DNA of 20,312 bases from Bacteroides sp. UBA939 (GTDB lineage: Bacteria; Bacteroidota; Bacteroidia; Bacteroidales; Bacteroidaceae), in NCBI RefSeq assembly GCF_002293435.1, contig NZ_DBDF01000096.1, positions 1 to 20,312 on the forward strand. Reading direction: 5' to 3'. This document shows, in pieces, positions 6,171 to 13,618 of the stretch. Both the position numbers and the translations under genes were made by a program. The first letter of the stretch is position 1; every line of letters begins with the position of its first letter. The notes beneath the pieces were generated by a model, which was not told the DNA's origin, ran no database searches, and was given only the letters and a program-made list of their open reading frames with translations.

Positions 6171-7277
6171 ATGAATAAATATTTTTATGTAGTAATTGTT
6201 TTTTGTTTGCTGGCATGTTCTTCCGGAGACAAAACTACAGATGCATTTACTGTGCATGTTGATTTTTCTAATTGTGACGAGAGTTATCCGTTATCTTCTT
6301 TTATTGATAGCGTACATTCCATTCGGTTGGAATTGCCCGACTCACTGTTTTTTGGTGAAGTATCTGATGTCCTATTTGCAGATACGAATATCTATGTAAC
6401 AGATTCCAAACAAGCTGTAGTATATCGTTTTAATTCGACAGGTGAATTTCTTAATAAAATAGGGAGTCGTGGTGGCGGTCCTGGAGAATACACCTCTATG
6501 AATTCATGCTTTTTAGGTAAAGATGTCGTTTTTATTGATGACCTTTCTGCACGCCAGATATATAGTTATACTCCCGATGGGGACTTCATTGACAGAATTT
6601 CTTTTCCTTTTAGTTTTGTATATACTGATATAATGTGTTTGCCTGATGGTGATTTTTTGTGCCACGGATTATCTCCTGATTCAGAAGAACCGGAGAAGAA
6701 TAGAGGTCTTTGGATAATGAATTCTAAAGGAGAGAAAATTAAAACAATATTAAGCATAACGGATGTATATCCGTACATCTCTTCTCCTTTTTCATCTTTC
6801 CTGCCTGGGGAAGATGGTTTGATTTATATATGCGAACCGCCTACAGGTATGACTTATTCGTTCAATCTGAATAATCATGAATTGAAAGAAGTGCTTCGTC
6901 AGAGATCGGATGTTAAAATGATTTCTGAATTCAAGGGAATGACGAATGATTTCTCTGTAAAAGAAGATCATACTTATTGTTACACTCTCGTGAATTCCGA
7001 TCATTATATTTTTTCATTATGGCCTTTACATACTGAAGCACCAATGTGGGCTTATACGTTATACTCCAAAGTGACTCAAAAAATGGAAGTCTTTAAAGAT
7101 ACATCGTTTGATATTCCCGGGGTGTTTTCTTTGGGCAGGAGTGTTATTTCTAATATTCCAAATACATTAGTTTCCTATTTTTTTGATGAAACAATAAGAG
7201 AGTATTTTCCTGAAGAACACGAAAAATTGAAAATGAAAGAGAATATTCTTATCGTTAAAAAGTTTGTTTTTAAATAG
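6171..7277 (+). CDS. 6-bladed beta-propeller lipoprotein
   Basis: 368 residues. Signal peptide MNKYFYVVIVFCLLAC with lipobox LLAC and lipid-modified Cys16. The mature protein has the family hallmark: a strand with VYRFNSTGEFLNKIGSRGGGPGEY (hallmark IGSRGGGPGEY, 97-107), followed by repeated blade-like strands (VVFIDDLSARQIYSYTPDGDFI, DIMCLPDGDFLCHG, GLIYICEPPTGMTYSF). This matches the Bacteroidetes 6-bladed beta-propeller family (DUF5128-like), which is often found next to NVEALA genes; partner and ligand are unknown to me. Probably faces the periplasm or the cell surface. Separated from the peptide gene by a hairpin and 4 bp upstream of the ligase-like gene, so it belongs to the same operon. 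Confidence 0.83.
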   Translation: MNKYFYVVIVFCLLACSSGDKTTDAFTVHVDFSNCDESYPLSSFIDSVHSIRLELPDSLFFGEVSDVLFADTNIYVTDSKQAVVYRFNSTGEFLNKIGSRGGGPGEYTSMNSCFLGKDVVFIDDLSARQIYSYTPDGDFIDRISFPFSFVYTDIMCLPDGDFLCHGLSPDSEEPEKNRGLWIMNSKGEKIKTILSITDVYPYISSPFSSFLPGEDGLIYICEPPTGMTYSFNLNNHELKEVLRQRSDVKMISEFKGMTNDFSVKEDHTYCYTLVNSDHYIFSLWPLHTEAPMWAYTLYSKVTQKMEVFKDTSFDIPGVFSLGRSVISNIPNTLVSYFFDETIREYFPEEHEKLKMKENILIVKKFVFK

Positions 7278-7281
7278 ATTA

Positions 7282-8940
7282 ATGCTGATAACTAAGATTA
7301 ATATAACTATACCGGTTAAAGTCCTGTTGGTATTGGCAACAGTTTTCGCCTTGTGCACAGTCCTGCTTACCTCCTTAGAATTACCTCCCGGAGACATGGA
7401 GAAGCAGTGGCTGTGGATTGGTGGGGCATGTGCTGTTTTTTGTATAAGTGGTATTTTTGCAAAATTGCTAATAATAAAAGAACAGAGTATCAGTTATTTC
7501 TTCTACATAATAATTGTGTGGAGCTTAATAGTTTTGGGTGGCATAGAGGCGACAATTGGTTTTTTGCAATTATTTGAAATAATTCCATCCAGGCATTCCT
7601 TGTATGCTTTTACAGGTACTCTTTATAATCCGGGGCCTTATTGTGGATATTTGGCTATGATATTTCCCATGGCGTTGAACGAATATTTGAGGTTACATAC
7701 TTTAAAAGTAAAGAGAATTGTTGAAACGATTGGCTGTTATTTGTCTCTTAGCGTTTGCTTGGCACAAGTGTGCTTGCTCTTTGCCGGTAGTAGTCGGGCT
7801 GCTTTATTGGCTGCATCCATATCGGGGATTTGGACGTATTGTAACTTTTACAATAAGAAAATACTGGATTTTGTGCATTTGTTTCATAAGAATCGTTTTT
7901 TTAAGGTTAGTGGGATTGTGTTATGCGCTCTATTAATATGCATTGCTGCTTTCATGTTAAAAAAGCAATCGGCATTAGGGCGACTATTTATGTGGAAAAT
8001 CAGTGTTTTAGCTATTTCAGAATCTCCATTTGCAGGGCATGGATACAATAGTTTTACCCATGCTTATGGTGAAGCGCAGGAAAAATATTTCTCAGGGAAT
8101 GATTATTTGGAATGGGAAGAATTGGTAGCGGGAAGTCCGGATTCAGCTTTTAATGAGTATCTTCAAATTGCTGTAGAGTATGGTGTTGTCGCTTTGGTGT
8201 TTATGATTGTTTGTATTTGTTTTTGTCTTTATAGAGGTTATCGAAAAAAGAGGATAAGTGCGTGCGGTGGGGTTATCTCATTATTAATATTTGCGATGTT
8301 CTCTTATCCGATGCATATACCTGCATTTATTATCACTTTTATTTTCTTATTAGTGGCTTGTGCTGTTGACGATAGCTGGAAAGAGTGGGGAGGTTTAGCA
8401 TTATTATCCGGAATCTTATCTTTCTATACATTAAAGAATAATAACTATGATGAATGTTGTGAGTGGTATGATTGTAGAGCGCGATATCAGTTAGGAGCTT
8501 ATGAGGCGGCAAAAGAAGGATATGAAAAATTATATCCGGTTTTGGATAAGAAAGCTTTATTTCTATATGAATATGGACATTGCTTACATAAATTAAAAGA
8601 ATATGATGCTTCTAATGAGATATTGAAAAAAGCGATGGTATATAGTAGCGACCCTATGATATTGAATATTATAGGGGAAAATTATCAGCATAAGCAGCAT
8701 TATGATAAAGCAGAAGAATATTTTATGCGCTCCGTACATAGACTTCCCGGGAGGATTTATCCTTACTATTTATTATTTCAACTTTATGCTCAGGCTGATT
8801 ATTTTCACGCTGATAAAATGAAGCAAATGGCAAACATCGTATTAACTAAACAGCCTAAAGTATATTCAGGAGCTATTGACGAAATGAGAAGAGAGGTGAA
8901 AAGTACCTTGGAGAAGCATATAAATTATTTGTCTAATTAA
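7282..8940 (+). CDS. O-antigen ligase/polymerase-like membrane protein with C-terminal TPRs
   Basis: About 552 residues with around ten hydrophobic segments. Features of the Wzy/WaaL-like family: TGTLYNPGPYCGYLA (about 110-125), GSSRAALLAAS (about 169), LGRLFMWKISVLAISESPFAGHGYNSF (about 230-260) and FNEYLQIAVEYG (290-301). Where ligases of this family usually have His-Asn, this protein has Phe290-Asn291. Residues 405-552 form a TPR-like solenoid (GAYEAAKEGYEKLY, EYDASNEILKKAM, HYDKAEEYFMRSV). I chose ATG at 7282, 4 bp after the propeller stop; a TTG at 7264 would overlap that gene by 14 bp. Known role of the family: joining or polymerising glycans from a lipid carrier in the periplasm. In this cassette I infer a role in modifying the peptide, or in an unrelated membrane function. 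Confidence 0.78.
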   Translation: MLITKINITIPVKVLLVLATVFALCTVLLTSLELPPGDMEKQWLWIGGACAVFCISGIFAKLLIIKEQSISYFFYIIIVWSLIVLGGIEATIGFLQLFEIIPSRHSLYAFTGTLYNPGPYCGYLAMIFPMALNEYLRLHTLKVKRIVETIGCYLSLSVCLAQVCLLFAGSSRAALLAASISGIWTYCNFYNKKILDFVHLFHKNRFFKVSGIVLCALLICIAAFMLKKQSALGRLFMWKISVLAISESPFAGHGYNSFTHAYGEAQEKYFSGNDYLEWEELVAGSPDSAFNEYLQIAVEYGVVALVFMIVCICFCLYRGYRKKRISACGGVISLLIFAMFSYPMHIPAFIITFIFLLVACAVDDSWKEWGGLALLSGILSFYTLKNNNYDECCEWYDCRARYQLGAYEAAKEGYEKLYPVLDKKALFLYEYGHCLHKLKEYDASNEILKKAMVYSSDPMILNIIGENYQHKQHYDKAEEYFMRSVHRLPGRIYPYYLLFQLYAQADYFHADKMKQMANIVLTKQPKVYSGAIDEMRREVKSTLEKHINYLSN

Positions 8941-8966
8941 TGAATGCTTTCGGATGGTTATGATAT

Positions 8967-9695
8967 ATGAGGGAAAAAGTAAGACGTATATGTAAGAGTT
9001 TGCTGTGTGTATTATTAGGTTTGTTCGCTTTGTTTCAAATCTATCTTTTCATCAGGCTGTACTGGCTTGCATCCTGTTCTATCCCTACCTACTCCATGTC
9101 GCCTACCTTGATAAATGGAGATTATATTCTGGTATCCTTGCAGATTCCCGGACGCAGAGAAATCAATAAGGATTCCGATTCCGGCAAATTGTCAGTACAT
9201 AGAGTAAAAGGAATGCGCAAAGTACGGAAGGATGATGTTGTCGTATTCAATTTCCCTTATGCAGAGAATGAAAGCAGAATGACACTCGATATGAAGATAT
9301 TTTATTGCAAACGATGCGTAGCTATCCCGGGAGAGGTTTATAGCTGGCAGTGGGAGGAAAAAGTGGATAGTGTATATCTCCCTCATGAAGGGGAATCGTT
9401 GCCTGTTGACTCCTTGAACTTGCGCCATTACAGCCGTCCCATAGAGTATGAGACGGGGCGGATGCCGGAACTGGTAAACGGAGCGGTGATGCATGCCGAT
9501 ACCTTGATGAACAGTTATCGCTTCAAAAACAGTTATTACTTCATGCAGGGTGATAACTATGCGGACTCTTACGACTCCCGCTTCTGGGGGATAGTGCCGG
9601 AAGACTTTATCTTGGGAGTGGGGCTGTTTACGTGGTATTCCGAAGAACCGGAAACGGGAAAGATTCGCTGGGAGCGAATGTTTAAAAGATTATGA
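8967..9695 (+). CDS. Signal peptidase I (S26 family) homologue
   Basis: 242 residues with one N-terminal membrane anchor (about 10-33). All S26A boxes are present: IPTYSMSPTL with nucleophile Ser43, GDYILVS (51-57), KDDVVVFNFP (88-97), YCKRCVAIPGE with general-base Lys115, and MQGDNYADSYDSRFWG (193-208). So it is probably an active Ser-Lys protease that cleaves signal peptides on the outer face of the inner membrane. The usual IPSGSM is IPTYSM here. The region between the Lys box and the last box is long, as in other Bacteroidetes enzymes. It starts 26 bp after the ligase-like gene, same strand, which places it in the NVEALA cassette; I infer a dedicated processing enzyme rather than the housekeeping LepB, but the sequence cannot exclude the latter. 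Confidence 0.85.
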   Translation: MREKVRRICKSLLCVLLGLFALFQIYLFIRLYWLASCSIPTYSMSPTLINGDYILVSLQIPGRREINKDSDSGKLSVHRVKGMRKVRKDDVVVFNFPYAENESRMTLDMKIFYCKRCVAIPGEVYSWQWEEKVDSVYLPHEGESLPVDSLNLRHYSRPIEYETGRMPELVNGAVMHADTLMNSYRFKNSYYFMQGDNYADSYDSRFWGIVPEDFILGVGLFTWYSEEPETGKIRWERMFKRL

Positions 9696-9716
9696 ACCTA
9701 ACCAGCATTACTCTTG

Positions 9717-9751
9717 CTTATCACTTATCACTTACCACTAATCACTACTAA
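9717..9751. repeat. Five CTTATCA-type heptads
   Basis: Units CTTATCA, CTTATCA, CTTACCA, CTAATCA, CTACTAA: 7-bp period, degenerate, starting 21 bp after the signal peptidase stop. The last unit approaches the ACTACTW unit of the 956-1018 array. It is followed by a CTTCG-type short repeat (about 9757-9769). Non-coding. Confidence 0.75.
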
Positions 9752-9780
9752 CCTCCGCTTCGCTTCGCTAAATTTATGCG

Positions 9781-9844
9781 AAATAAGTATAAAAAGCGCC
9801 CCTACAAGATACGATTAAGTACTTGTAGGGGCGAAATCTTATTT
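9781..9844. terminator. Bidirectional terminator between convergent operons
   Basis: CGCCCCTACAAG (9797-9808) and CTTGTAGGGGCG (9822-9833) form a perfect 12-bp GC-rich stem with a 13-nt loop. Outside an internal loop, AAATAAG (9781-9787) pairs with CTTATTT (9838-9844). A-rich sequence lies on the left and T-rich on the right, the arrangement of a terminator working on both strands. It sits between the end of the plus-strand cassette (9695) and the end of the minus-strand operon (9876). Confidence 0.85.
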
Positions 9845-9875
9845 TACCGATTTGGTATCTATCTTTCCGGGAGCC
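9839..9875 (-). other. Relic copy of the upstream gene's C-terminal tail
   Basis: Just past the stop of the minus-strand gene ending at 9876, a shifted frame reads APGKIDTKSVK and then TAA at 9839-9841. The real C-terminus reads PPGTVTKSLK and then TAA. The similarity of sequence and stop position suggests a decayed duplication of the last ten or so codons. Confidence 0.4.
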
Positions 9876-12170
9876 TTATTTCAAACTCTTTGTAACCGTT
9901 CCCGGCGGGTTATTATCACCATCGCCCGGAGTGGTACGTTCCGTGCGAAGAGTGGCGTAATAGCTGTATCCTACTCCGTTCTTGTTCTTGGCATAGGCAC
10001 GTACATAATAGTAAGTGTATGCTTTCAGGGTTGTGAGGTCAATGGAGAATTTATTATCCTCATTCAGAGTAGCTTTGATGTAATGGTCTGTTTCCAGAGC
10101 GGGTTGCGAGTTGTTCTCGCTCCAGCAGAAGCCGACTTCGCTTATTTCGAGACTTTCGCTACCGTCACCGCCATCGTTGGTAATCTGGCCTTCCAGTGTG
10201 GCTGTGGTGCTGCCTACGCTACCTTCTTTTACCGTCATGTACGTACTTGGCACGGAAGTATAGGAAGTGAGGAAGTTTGTCGGCAAACTGTAAGAAGTAC
10301 CTTTGGAGTTGGTGGCATAGGCGCAGATATAGTAGAGAGTCTGGTACTGCAATCCTTTCAATTCCGCGGTAAAACTGTCACCGGCAGAGTTGGATACCAC
10401 TTTAGTTACCCCTGCAACGCCTATCGTGGGGCTGACTACTGCGGTGGAGTACACGAATCCTTTCTCTGTGATGGCAAGCCCGCCCTTGTCGGAAACTACC
10501 GCCTGGGCGGTAGAGTGGTCGTCGTGAACTGCCGTCATTTCCATATTCACTACTTCGGGAGCCTTTGTCAGCGCTGTGGTAAATTCGGACGTCGGGCTGT
10601 AACCTGTTCCGTTTACATTCTTGGCGTAGGCGCGTACGTAGTATTTCTGCCCTTTTATCAGTGAGGTCAGCTTCAGGCTGAAATCGTTGCCTGTACCTCC
10701 GGCTTTCATCGACTCGTCGTCGAGGGTGGGAGTGGACGAAGTACTGCTCCAGCAGACGCCTCTTTCTGTCACCTCACGTCCGCCGTCCGTCTTGATGCCG
10801 GCGTTTACGGTCACTTCCGTTTCGCCTATGCCGGTTATTTCGGAGATGGCAACAGTAGGTTCATACGTACGGCTCAACGTGAATTGAGCGGCTTCGCTAT
10901 AGAATGTACCGTCGCGTGTCACGGCGTATGCGGTGGCATAATAAGTTGCACCTTCATCCAGGTTTGCCAGATTTATGCTGATGTTGTTACCTTGGCTGCT
11001 GTCTACCGTATGGTCGCCGTCTGTTGCAGGTCTTGTGGAGAAAATGCTGTAACAGATACCTTTCTCTGTGACTTCCACGCCGGAAGGTACTGTGATGGAA
11101 CTGCTCAGAGAGACGGAAGTTACGGCAATGTTGCTTGCAACGGGTTTCGTCAGGGTAGCTACCTGCTTTTGTTCGGTATTGAAAGTGAGGATATTGCTGT
11201 ATCCCGTTCCTTTCTCGTTGATGGCGTAAGCCCGCAGGTAATAAGTCGTTTCAGGATTCAAGTCTTCAATGATTTCACTGAAAGCGGTTGCTTCATCGGT
11301 GCCTGCCACAATCTTCAGGTTCTCGGTGGTGGGCACCTGGTTTTCGGTACTCCAGCAGAAACCGTATTCCGTCACTGTGAAACCTCCGTTTGTGCTGATA
11401 GTAGCGGAGGGCGTGGCGGCAAAAGCTGTGACGTTACCCATGCTGCATGTCAGTTGAGGAATCTTCAGTTCTTCGGTGGTAAAGATAACGGCTTCTCCGT
11501 ATCCTGTCCCTGCCCTGTTGATGGCATACGATCTGGCTATGTATCTGGTCAGGGGTTGCAATTCGGAAAGCTGGACACTGAAAGTCTCCGCTTCCAGGCT
11601 CACCGCACGGGTCTTGTCGTACGTAGTAGGCTCCGGCATACCTTCCTGATAGATTTTATAGGCGAAACCGCGCTGAGTAACGTTTTGTCCGCCGTTATCG
11701 GTGATGTCACTGCTTAAAAACGCTCCGTTTTCATTGACATTTGTCGCTACGGTTGTTGCGGGTACGGGAGCGGTGCTCGACAGTGTTTCGAACCGGATAA
11801 CCTCTCCTCTTGCCACACTGCCTCCGCTGCGGGCGCAGATACTGTAGCAATATTCGTTTCCGGGAGTTAACCCCTCAATGGTACATACGTATCTGCCTTG
11901 CGTGGTGTTGTCCGGGGTGGCGGTCAGTTCTTCCGCATCTACCAGCGTGCTTCCCCGGGCAAAGAGGAAGAACACCTGAACCTTTGCAACGCTGTTTTCC
12001 TGTTCCACAATATTGCCGGACAGTATTGCCTGAAAACGGGTCAACTCTGCGGCGCTATTGGTTATCAGCGTTGGCGGATATGTTTGCGGTTCTTTATCCT
12101 CGCTGCAACCTATCAGGCAGAGTAGCAGCAGCAAGGGGATAACCATTGTTTTAATCTGATTTATTTTCAT
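9876..12170 (-). CDS. Lipoprotein with seven Fn3-like modules
   Basis: 764 residues. Signal peptide MKINQIKTMVIPLLLLLCLIGC with lipobox LIGC and lipidated Cys22, followed by SEDKEP, an acidic start typical of surface-exported Bacteroides lipoproteins. The rest is a string of about seven modules of roughly 95-100 residues, each with a GFCWS-type strand (ERGVCWSSTSSTPTL), a LTPG..YY turn and an RAYA.N..G.GYS end strand, as in fibronectin type III-like domains. The tail is TPGDGDNNPPG plus a short basic end. Last gene of the minus-strand operon, 21 bp after the PEGA gene. Paralogue of the lipoprotein encoded at 17545-20199: modules 1-6 align in order. Probable role: surface adhesion or scaffold; no ligand can be inferred. 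Confidence 0.85.
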   Translation of the reverse strand: MKINQIKTMVIPLLLLLCLIGCSEDKEPQTYPPTLITNSAAELTRFQAILSGNIVEQENSVAKVQVFFLFARGSTLVDAEELTATPDNTTQGRYVCTIEGLTPGNEYCYSICARSGGSVARGEVIRFETLSSTAPVPATTVATNVNENGAFLSSDITDNGGQNVTQRGFAYKIYQEGMPEPTTYDKTRAVSLEAETFSVQLSELQPLTRYIARSYAINRAGTGYGEAVIFTTEELKIPQLTCSMGNVTAFAATPSATISTNGGFTVTEYGFCWSTENQVPTTENLKIVAGTDEATAFSEIIEDLNPETTYYLRAYAINEKGTGYSNILTFNTEQKQVATLTKPVASNIAVTSVSLSSSITVPSGVEVTEKGICYSIFSTRPATDGDHTVDSSQGNNISINLANLDEGATYYATAYAVTRDGTFYSEAAQFTLSRTYEPTVAISEITGIGETEVTVNAGIKTDGGREVTERGVCWSSTSSTPTLDDESMKAGGTGNDFSLKLTSLIKGQKYYVRAYAKNVNGTGYSPTSEFTTALTKAPEVVNMEMTAVHDDHSTAQAVVSDKGGLAITEKGFVYSTAVVSPTIGVAGVTKVVSNSAGDSFTAELKGLQYQTLYYICAYATNSKGTSYSLPTNFLTSYTSVPSTYMTVKEGSVGSTTATLEGQITNDGGDGSESLEISEVGFCWSENNSQPALETDHYIKATLNEDNKFSIDLTTLKAYTYYYVRAYAKNKNGVGYSYYATLRTERTTPGDGDNNPPGTVTKSLK

Positions 12171-12191
12171 TGTAAATCGTTTGTTAGTAGG

Positions 12192-13571
12192 TTAGAATAC
12201 GAATCCCAGACCACCGGTTGCTTCGTGGTACTTACCATTCACGGTGTGGAAACCCAATGAGACGCAGAACTTGCCGAAACGCAGGATGCCACCCACTTCG
12301 GCGGCTACGCCCGTAGCCGACTTATCCATGTCCTTCACCTGTGTACCTTCGGCGTACTGTTTCTCGCCTATGGTCATTGGAGCGGCGAGTTCGTAGGTCA
12401 ATGTGCGGCTACCGTATCCGGCGCCGGCATAGAGGTAGAAGCTCTTGCTCAGTTGGCGGAAATAACCGCCTGTGACAGACATGCGCGATTTGTTCTTTAT
12501 CCCTTCCTTATAAAAAGGAGCGGTGGTTTCTTCGCTACCTGTTATGATACCGTTCTCATCACATTCCAGTTCGCCGCTTGCCGAACCGAAGTCGCTACGG
12601 AATCCTACATAGAAACCGTTTTTCCGTCCGAAGCCGAGCATGGCGCCAAGGGTGGTACCGTTGGGGTTGTATCCGGCTTGGAGCATGATGAGGGTATTCA
12701 TCGGTATTTTGGGCTTGATGGTGGACTCCATGACGAAGGTGGGACGAACGGTTTCACCGGCGGTCACGTTCAGCAGGGTGTCGATGGGGAAGTAGGTCTG
12801 TTTCTCGATGCGTACCTTGTACTCCTTGATGCCCATGCGGTCGCTGCGATAAGGTGTTTTTCCTACCAGAACGCTGTCAATATACACATCAGCGTCTTGT
12901 TCGGGCAGGGAGAAGATCTCCACGTAGCCGAATTTGGGCTTCAGGGTAACACTCTTGATTACCTGTTCGTTGCCCAGTGTAACGACTCCGGCATCCGGCT
13001 GATACATGGGGGCTTCCACGCGATATGTATGTTCGCCTTTGGGCATGGTTGCGGAGAAGAGACCGTTTTCGATGGGCACTTGCTCGTCGTCTACATATAC
13101 GTTGGCGTTGGCGGGTTCGGGACGCAGTACGAAGAACTGCATGTTGTTTTCCACAACGGGCTTGTCTTCGTTGTCACCGGTGTTCAGCACCATTTCGTAT
13201 ACGGTTCCTCTTTCAACGATGTCCGGGTAGAAGTAATTTCGCATAATACCCAGTTGGTCGTGCAGGATAGAGATACGGCGGGCGCCGCGCGGAACGTATA
13301 ACCAGATTTCACCGGTTTTGTTTTCGCGCGCCGTGATACCGAGTGCATCCGGTTCGAACATCAGATCCTTTACGTTGGTCACGATGCGGATCAAGGCGCA
13401 GATTTCGCCGTTCTGGTCTTTCTTCGGGGCGGTTACGCGTGCCGTGATGTCCGTTTCCATGCGGTTGAACGACGCGACGGCTATTTTGCTTTGCTGTGCC
13501 AGTGCGGCGGGGCAGCAGACCACTGCTACCACAACCGCTGCCAACCAGCATTTCAGTTTATTTGATTTCAT
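12192..13571 (-). CDS. PEGA-domain protein with C-terminal outer-membrane beta-barrel
   Basis: 459 residues. Cleavable signal peptide (MKSNKLKCWL... with ALA before QQ, cleavage after residue 25). Residues 26-140 form a beta-rich N-domain. Two PEGA-like domains follow: about 146-212 (NANVYVDDEQVPIENGLF) and 214-282 (ADVYIDSVLVGKTPYRSD, then YKVRIEKQTYFP). From about 293 to the end, alternating strands rich in Gly and aromatic residues (GFYVGFRSDFG, FYLYAGAGYGSRTL, GGILRFGKFCVSLGFH) end in GGLGFVF, a terminal aromatic as in outer-membrane barrels. I infer a small barrel in the outer membrane presenting PEGA domains. It lies between the LRR gene (47 bp) and the second Fn3 lipoprotein (21 bp) and may anchor them. 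Confidence 0.75.
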   Translation of the reverse strand: MKSNKLKCWLAAVVVAVVCCPAALAQQSKIAVASFNRMETDITARVTAPKKDQNGEICALIRIVTNVKDLMFEPDALGITARENKTGEIWLYVPRGARRISILHDQLGIMRNYFYPDIVERGTVYEMVLNTGDNEDKPVVENNMQFFVLRPEPANANVYVDDEQVPIENGLFSATMPKGEHTYRVEAPMYQPDAGVVTLGNEQVIKSVTLKPKFGYVEIFSLPEQDADVYIDSVLVGKTPYRSDRMGIKEYKVRIEKQTYFPIDTLLNVTAGETVRPTFVMESTIKPKIPMNTLIMLQAGYNPNGTTLGAMLGFGRKNGFYVGFRSDFGSASGELECDENGIITGSEETTAPFYKEGIKNKSRMSVTGGYFRQLSKSFYLYAGAGYGSRTLTYELAAPMTIGEKQYAEGTQVKDMDKSATGVAAEVGGILRFGKFCVSLGFHTVNGKYHEATGGLGFVF

Positions 13572-13618
13572 TCTATTGTTCGTTTATTCACGTTTCTATT
13601 CCGTTTTCACTCTCTGGG

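Noticed and set aside
7264..7281. Extended start of the ligase-like gene at TTG 7264
   Set aside because: It would overlap the propeller gene by 14 bp with a rare start codon, while ATG 7282 lies 4 bp after that gene's stop.
9852..11717. Long plus-strand open frames (270 and 277 codons) over the seven-module Fn3 gene
   Set aside because: They are antisense shadows of a repetitive coding sequence; the translations are Cys/Gly/Val-rich without motifs.
12453..13301. Plus-strand open frame of 282 codons antisense to the PEGA gene
   Set aside because: It lies wholly inside the minus-strand PEGA/barrel gene, which has a signal peptide and recognisable domains; the antisense translation shows no domain or sensible composition.
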